A DNA stretch of 18,929 nucleotides from the NCBI GenBank assembly GCA_002372465.1, contig DFGW01000194.1, positions 272 to 19,200 on the forward strand, written 5' to 3'. The DNA is from Butyrivibrio sp. UBA3740. Lineage in GTDB: Bacteria; Bacillota; Clostridia; Lachnospirales; Lachnospiraceae. The notes under the pieces were generated by a model. It worked only from the letters and a program-made list of their open reading frames with translations, had not been told where the DNA came from and searched no databases. This document shows positions 14,476-18,929 of the stretch, piece by piece. Numbering within the stretch: position 1 is the stretch's first letter; each line of letters opens with the position of its first letter. The position numbers and the translations under genes are program-made.

Positions 14476-15267
14476 TTAAGCCCCAGCTCCACTCAGGAGC
14501 TTTTTTATCTCAGTGTTGTCCGGAACGATCTCAAACGTCTCTTTTTTCCCGCTAGTTGGATGTTTGAAGGAAAAACAGTAGGACACAAGGCATACTGCCC
14601 TGACACCATGTTCTTTGGAATACTCCCTGCACTCGCTACCGGCGTACCTGTCGTCTCCGACTATGGGAAGATTCCTTGAGGAAAGCTGGGCTCTTATCTG
14701 ATGAAACCTTCCTGTCAGGAGATGTATTCGCAAAAGAGACGTCTCCGCAGTCCTTCCAATGACCTCATATTCAAGCTCTGCCTTCTTGATTTCTCCGCCG
14801 ATCAGACGAACCTTCTCTCCGCTTGACAGGGTTAGCGCGCCATCCTTGTATGTGGCAGCCTCTTCATCAGTTATAGCTGCTGCCAGCCCCGTATCTTCAC
14901 GCCTTATAAGATTATCGCTAAGATATCCCCGTTCATTATCCGGATGTCCGTAGCACAGGGCGTAATAGTATTTCTGTGTCTTTTTGTCCTTTATCTGGGC
15001 CGCGATATCAGAAGCAGCCTTTTTATTACGGGCAAGGACCAGTACCCCTTCAACCGGGGCATCCAGTCTGTTCACAGTAGCAACATAGGGCGGCAAATTT
15101 CTTTGCCGCCCCTTGGTATCACTTCTTTGTTTGCGCGCAAGGTAGTTCCTTGCAGCACTGACCAGGTCCATCCTTCCGGCACCGGCGCCTTCTGTGGCCA
15201 TACCCGCCTTCTTATGACAAACTAAAATGTCCCGGTCCTCATAAATAATTCTAAGTGCATCAGTCAT
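14476..15267 (-). CDS. RluA-family RNA pseudouridine synthase
   Basis: This enzyme isomerises uridine to pseudouridine in rRNA or tRNA. The catalytic Asp69 lies in the VNRLDAPVEG motif, in which the usual second Arg-containing stretch of RluA is shortened. Other family blocks are RIHLLTGRFHQIRAQLS (about 181-197) and the C-terminal CLVSYCFSFKHPTSGK. At 263 residues there is no N-terminal S4 domain. I chose the ATG at 15267, two nt after the response-regulator stop, over a TTG at 15273 in the same frame. The ribosome binding site is weak, so translation probably depends on coupling to the gene before. The RNA target cannot be named. Confidence 0.88.
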   Translation of the reverse strand: MTDALRIIYEDRDILVCHKKAGMATEGAGAGRMDLVSAARNYLARKQRSDTKGRQRNLPPYVATVNRLDAPVEGVLVLARNKKAASDIAAQIKDKKTQKYYYALCYGHPDNERGYLSDNLIRREDTGLAAAITDEEAATYKDGALTLSSGEKVRLIGGEIKKAELEYEVIGRTAETSLLRIHLLTGRFHQIRAQLSSRNLPIVGDDRYAGSECREYSKEHGVRAVCLVSYCFSFKHPTSGKKETFEIVPDNTEIKKLLSGAGA

Positions 15268-15269
15268 GA

Positions 15270-15959
15270 TCAAACCTTAAATCTGTAACCTACGCCCCAA
15301 ATGGTCTCAATGTACTGAGGATTTGAGGTGTCATATTCGATCTTCTCACGGATCTTCTTGATATGAACAGTAACTGTTGCAATATCACCGATGGAATCCA
15401 TGTTCCAGATCTTACGGAAGAGCTCTTCCTTTGTAAATACGTGGTTAGGGTTCTCAGCCAGGAAAGTGAGCAGATCAAATTCCTTGGTGGTAAAGCTCTT
15501 TTCCTGATCATCCACATATACACGTCTTGCAGTCTTGTCAATCTTGAGGCCACGGATCTCAACGAAGTCATTGTTCTCATGTCCTGATCCCACAAGCCTT
15601 GAGTATCTTGCCATATGTGCCTTTACGCGGGCAACAAGCTCTGAAGGGCTGAAGGGCTTTGTGATGTAATCATCGGCTCCAAGTCCCAGTCCTCTTATCT
15701 TGTCAATGTCGTCCTTCTTGGCAGATACCATAAGGATTGGCACATCTTTCTTTTCCCTGATGTGTTTGCAGACCTCAAAACCATCCATTCCCGGAAGCAT
15801 AAGATCAAGAATGATCAGATCGAAATCTTCTGCAAGTGCTGTGGCAAGTCCTGCATCCCCGGTATTCTCGATTGCTACTTCAAAGTCACTAAGCTCAAGA
15901 TAGTCCTTCTCAAGATCAGCAATCGCCTCTTCATCCTCAACAATAAGTATTCTACTCAT
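15270..15959 (-). CDS. OmpR/VanR-type response regulator
   Basis: A 229-residue transcription factor. The receiver domain has Glu8/Asp9/Glu10, the phospho-acceptor Asp52 in ILDLMLPGMDG, Ser79 and Lys101. The winged-helix output domain (about 132-227) ends in WGVGYRFKV, the usual terminus. AGAGGG precedes the ATG. The partner kinase gene lies just upstream (21-nt gap), so the kinase is transcribed first, the reverse of the more usual order. The stop codon is 2 nt from the start of the pseudouridine synthase gene. Sequence style recalls VanR-like regulators of cell-wall stress, but that is a resemblance only. Confidence 0.95.
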   Translation of the reverse strand: MSRILIVEDEEAIADLEKDYLELSDFEVAIENTGDAGLATALAEDFDLIILDLMLPGMDGFEVCKHIREKKDVPILMVSAKKDDIDKIRGLGLGADDYITKPFSPSELVARVKAHMARYSRLVGSGHENNDFVEIRGLKIDKTARRVYVDDQEKSFTTKEFDLLTFLAENPNHVFTKEELFRKIWNMDSIGDIATVTVHIKKIREKIEYDTSNPQYIETIWGVGYRFKV

Positions 15960-15980
15960 ACGCCCTCTGCCTTTCTCTTT

Positions 15981-17501
15981 TTATGTTGATTCGCTTGCAT
16001 GTTCTACTGTTACTGTGTCGGATCCGTCTGCGTATTCTACATACTTCCTCAGTACGAAATGCATACAGGTTCCTTCCCCCTCATGGCTTGTAGCCCATAT
16101 ATAGCCGCCATGGTCTTCAATGATCTTCTTGACAATGGAAAGTCCGATTCCGCTTCCGCCCTGCTTGGAGTTTCTGGAGGAATCCGTCCTGTAGAACCTG
16201 TCAAAGATATTGGGAATATCCTTCTGGGCAATGCCCTTTCCGTTATCCTCAATCTCTACCCTGACAGAATCTATCTCATCAAGGAGCCTTATGTCTATCT
16301 GTCCGGTTCCATCATCTCTTCCAAGATACTTGACGCTGTTGCTGATCACGTTGTTGACAACTCTCTTGATCTGTTCGGGATCGGCAACGATCATGGTATC
16401 CGGTGCTGTAAGGTTGGAGTAGTTGAGCTTGATGTTCTTGCTCTCAAGGTCTGCCCCAATCTCATCAATACAGTCTCCAAAATACTCTGCCACATTGAGC
16501 TTGGCAAAATTATAAGGGATCCTGTTGTTATCAATACTTGAATACAAGGTAAGCTCATTAATAAGGTTGTTCATGTCGTTGGCCTTGCTATTAATGATCT
16601 TAATGTATTTCTTCTGCTTCTCAGGGCTGTCGGCGACTCCTTCAAGAAGCCCCTGGGAATAGCCCTTAATTGCAGTGATAGGCGTTTTCAGATCGTGGGA
16701 GATATTGCTAATAAGCTCTTTATTCTGCTTCTCTCTCTCGATCTTCTCCTCGGCGGATTCCTTGAGCCTTAGTCTCATGTCCTCGTAATTGCGATACATG
16801 GCTCCAATCTCGCCTTTTTCCTTTATATCCGTCGGCAGGATGTAATCAAAGTTACCATCCTGAATATGCTGCATTGCTATGTTTAATTCATCTATGGGTT
16901 TAAAAAAGCTTCTGCCGATCCACCAGGTCAAAAGCAGACTTGTTAAAAGAAGTATCAGGAAAACCGCTATGCTCATATAAAGAATTAGGGATGTGGAGAA
17001 TGCAGTTCTAATACCTGATATGAAATAAAGGGATCCTCTGTATCCGTCAGAGAATAAAAAATCTATCTGCCTTACAAGGTGCTTGGATGTGGTGTAGTAG
17101 ATGCCTTCAATATTGTTGCCATAGCCGGGAAGTTCATTTATCACGGTCTTCGCCCTGTCTCTGTCAGCAACATAATAAATATCATTTCCCTTTTTTACTA
17201 TGATGAAAGAGTAACGTGACGCAATCTTAGAATCGAGTTCCTTTAAAAACTCCTGATCCTCAAGAATAAAGGGATTATAGATCATATTGATGGCGATTTC
17301 TTTTACCAGCTCATCGGTCATTTCGGCAAAAGTGCCTCCCGGGTCTGCCACCATTCCGTAATCCACAACAGAGGTGTACTGCTGAACCTGCTGTTTATAG
17401 ACCAGATAGCGGCCCAAAGCCAGGTATGTACCAAAAGCAAGGATAAGAGGAATGACCACGATCGCCAATGACGTAATTAAGAGTTTAGTACGAAATCGCA
17501 T
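15981..17501 (-). CDS. Membrane sensor histidine kinase with HAMP domain
   Basis: A 506-residue kinase, counted from the ATG at 17501, which has GGGGGA about 6 nt upstream. An in-frame ATG 11 codons earlier lacks such a site. In this numbering the first membrane helix is about 6-29, the extracytoplasmic sensor about 32-168, the second helix about 171-195, and a HAMP domain follows (about 196-248). The H-box ISNISHDLKTPITAIKGYSQ carries His269. The N-box is VVNNVISNSVKYL (about 381-393), the first glycine box EDNGKG (418-423), and the lid region GGSGIGLSIVKK (about 448-459). It heads a four-gene unit with its regulator, the RluA-type gene and the ligase-like gene. I find no confident promoter in the A/T-rich DNA upstream. 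Confidence 0.95.
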   Translation of the reverse strand: MRFRTKLLITSLAIVVIPLILAFGTYLALGRYLVYKQQVQQYTSVVDYGMVADPGGTFAEMTDELVKEIAINMIYNPFILEDQEFLKELDSKIASRYSFIIVKKGNDIYYVADRDRAKTVINELPGYGNNIEGIYYTTSKHLVRQIDFLFSDGYRGSLYFISGIRTAFSTSLILYMSIAVFLILLLTSLLLTWWIGRSFFKPIDELNIAMQHIQDGNFDYILPTDIKEKGEIGAMYRNYEDMRLRLKESAEEKIEREKQNKELISNISHDLKTPITAIKGYSQGLLEGVADSPEKQKKYIKIINSKANDMNNLINELTLYSSIDNNRIPYNFAKLNVAEYFGDCIDEIGADLESKNIKLNYSNLTAPDTMIVADPEQIKRVVNNVISNSVKYLGRDDGTGQIDIRLLDEIDSVRVEIEDNGKGIAQKDIPNIFDRFYRTDSSRNSKQGGSGIGLSIVKKIIEDHGGYIWATSHEGEGTCMHFVLRKYVEYADGSDTVTVEHASEST

Positions 17502-17573
17502 TGTGTCCCCCTGTGCCTTATCTAAGTATATCATATTTTAGTAAACTTAAGACATTTTTTATAGTACTTTTGC

Positions 17574-17602
17574 TTGATATGCGCTAGTATCTCTGCTACA
17601 CT
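17574..17602 (+). promoter_or_regulatory. Sigma-A promoter of pgi
   Basis: TTGATA (17574-17579) and TACACT (17597-17602) are separated by exactly 17 bp, about 52 nt before the pgi ATG. The leader includes AAAACGTTTT, a 10-nt palindrome of unknown meaning. Confidence 0.7.
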
Positions 17603-17654
17603 TTAATGCGGATTTAAAAAACGTTTTCCTAAAGATAAAACGGAGGTTTTAGTA

Positions 17655-18929
17655 ATGATCAATTGGAACAATCTCGATACTCTTGATTCTTTTAACGATC
17701 TTTCCAAGGTTTCAAAGGTAAACCTTGTGGACGTTATGTCCGGTGAGAATGGTGCTAAGCGTGTTAAGGAGTATTCAGTACCTATGGCTGCAGGTCTTAC
17801 ATATAATTATGCTGCCAAAGAGGTAGATGACAATGTCCTTAAGGCTCTTGTAGCTCTGGCAGATGAGGCTCAGCTTTCTGAGAAGTTTGAAGCTCTCTAC
17901 AACGGAGAGGTTATCAATACAGGAGAGAAGCGTAAGGTTCTGCACCAGCTCACAAGAGGCCAGCTTGGTGGCAAGGTTGAGGCTGACGGCGTAGACAAGA
18001 GAGAGTTCTATTTAAATGAACAGAAGAAGATCGCAGAGTTTGCAAATAAGGTTCACTCCGGTGAGATCACAAACGCAAAGGGCGAGAAATTCACAACTGT
18101 TGTTCAGATAGGTATCGGCGGTTCTGACCTCGGTCCAAGAGCTATGTATCTTGCTCTTGAGAACTGGGCTCGCAGAACTGGTAACTTCAATATGGAGGCA
18201 AAGTTCATCAGCAACGTAGATCCTGATGACGCTTCAGCAGTCCTTAACTCCATTGATGTTGAGCACTCAATCTTCATCCTGGTTTCAAAGTCCGGTACAA
18301 CACTTGAGACTCTTACAAATGAGTCCTTCGTAATCGATGCTCTTAAGAAGGCAGGTCTTGATTCTTCAAAGCACATGATCGCTGTTACTTCAGAGACATC
18401 GCCTCTTGCAAAGAGCGACAATTACCTCAAGGCTTTCTTCATGGATGACTTCATCGGTGGTCGCTATTCATCAACATCAGGTGTAGGCGGAGCAGTTCTT
18501 TCACTTGCTTTCGGACCTGAAGTATTTGCAAAGTTCCTCGATGGCGCTGCTGCAGAGGATAAGCTTGCAACAGAAAAGGATGTACTCAAGAACCCTGCAA
18601 TGCTTGATGCACTTATCGGTGTTTACGAGAGAAACGTACTTGGCTATGACAGCACAGCCGTTCTTCCATATTCACAGGCTCTTAGCCGCTTCCCTGCTCA
18701 CCTTCAGCAGCTGGATATGGAGTCCAACGGAAAGAGCGTTAACCGTTTCGGCGAGCCTATAAGCTATGTGACAGGACCTATCATCTTTGGTGAGCCCGGT
18801 ACAAACGGACAGCACTCCTTCTACCAGCTCCTTCACCAGGGCACAGACATCATTCCTCTTCAGTTCATCGGCTTTAAGAACAGCCAGCTGAGAAACGATG
18901 TCAATATTCAGGACAGCACAAGCCAGCAG
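17655..18929 (+). CDS. pgi: Glucose-6-phosphate isomerase, 3' end outside the window
   Basis: Converts glucose 6-phosphate and fructose 6-phosphate in glycolysis and gluconeogenesis, in the cytosol. The frame is open from the ATG at 17655 (ribosome binding site CGGAGG) to the last base, giving 425 residues. The C-terminal part is missing, including the final catalytic lysine. Present are the sugar-phosphate binding block GIGGSDLGP (153-161), SKSGTTLET (211-219), IGGRYSSTSGVG (267-278), the catalytic Glu380 in GEPGTNGQHSFYQLLHQG and the ring-opening His394. Codon use is restricted and regular, as in highly expressed genes. Divergent from the histidine kinase gene, with its own promoter. Confidence 0.97.
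   Translation, partial: MINWNNLDTLDSFNDLSKVSKVNLVDVMSGENGAKRVKEYSVPMAAGLTYNYAAKEVDDNVLKALVALADEAQLSEKFEALYNGEVINTGEKRKVLHQLTRGQLGGKVEADGVDKREFYLNEQKKIAEFANKVHSGEITNAKGEKFTTVVQIGIGGSDLGPRAMYLALENWARRTGNFNMEAKFISNVDPDDASAVLNSIDVEHSIFILVSKSGTTLETLTNESFVIDALKKAGLDSSKHMIAVTSETSPLAKSDNYLKAFFMDDFIGGRYSSTSGVGGAVLSLAFGPEVFAKFLDGAAAEDKLATEKDVLKNPAMLDALIGVYERNVLGYDSTAVLPYSQALSRFPAHLQQLDMESNGKSVNRFGEPISYVTGPIIFGEPGTNGQHSFYQLLHQGTDIIPLQFIGFKNSQLRNDVNIQDSTSQQ

Noticed and set aside
15999-16541. 180-codon plus-strand open frame inside the histidine kinase gene
   Set aside because: It lies fully opposite a kinase with all expected motifs, has no ribosome binding site, and its translation has no recognisable domain.
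17501-17534. Longer start for the second histidine kinase (11 extra residues)
   Set aside because: The upstream ATG has no ribosome binding site and lies in A/T-rich promoter-like DNA, while the inner ATG has GGGGGA at a good distance and directly precedes the basic residues before the first membrane helix.
17620-17634. AAAACGTTTT palindrome in the pgi leader as a regulator site
   Set aside because: It is short and A/T rich, does not fit a CcpA cre site or another operator I know, and could occur by chance.
1-18929. Mobile element, prophage or defence island
   Set aside because: No transposase, integrase, phage, restriction or toxin-antitoxin gene is visible, and codon use is even across the genes.

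Overview
The window looks like chromosomal DNA of a low-to-mid GC Firmicute of class Clostridia, most likely family Lachnospiraceae (Butyrivibrio/Pseudobutyrivibrio-like). The reasons are the sufCBDSU layout with a SufU-type scaffold, AGGAGG-type ribosome binding sites, sigma-A-like promoters, two OmpR/VanR-type two-component systems, a DUF4956-VTC gene pair and clostridial-looking Pgi, Fur and DUF3810 proteins. This assignment comes from protein style only and was not checked by any search. The gene content is mostly housekeeping. I see no phage genes, transposase, CRISPR array or obvious defence island.

Layout. Positions 1-66 hold a tRNA-Lys(CTT) lacking its first 7 nt, followed by a likely terminator. 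Positions 128-326 are non-coding and unusually structured: a 64-nt near-perfect hairpin, a 20-nt palindrome, three direct copies of a 14-mer, and a 12-mer present in opposite orientations at both edges. Positions 342-5360 (minus strand) are a complete iron-sulfur cluster assembly operon, sufC-sufB-sufD-sufS-sufU. It is divergent from a tRNA-Gly(TCC) gene (5469-5539) that has a near-consensus promoter.

Positions 5611-6998 (plus) carry a two-gene metal module: a predicted ArsP_2-like membrane exporter with a His/Asp/Cys-rich loop, and a Fur-family repressor. A perfect 10-3-10 inverted repeat stands just upstream as the likely operator. Positions 7014-8793 (minus) encode a lipoprotein overlapping a DUF3810 membrane metallopeptidase-like gene. 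Positions 8912-10927 (plus) are a response regulator and histidine kinase pair ending in a bidirectional terminator. Positions 11000-12390 (minus) are a VTC-domain polyphosphate-polymerase-like protein and a DUF4956 membrane protein, overlapping by 40 nt. An unrecognised 161-residue gene follows (12558-13043, plus).

Positions 13036-17501 (minus) form a tight four-gene unit: histidine kinase, response regulator, RluA-type pseudouridine synthase and a Wzy/WaaL-type O-antigen ligase-like protein. The window ends inside pgi (17655 onward, plus), which has its own promoter.

Working together: the Suf genes build and transfer Fe-S clusters; the exporter and Fur protein probably form a self-regulated metal-homeostasis unit; the two kinase/regulator pairs are separate envelope signalling systems. 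No gene set stands out as a clearly new multi-gene system. The most unusual signals are the structured repeat region at 128-326, the operator and transcription layout of the metal module, and the lipoprotein/DUF3810 and VTC/DUF4956 pairs.
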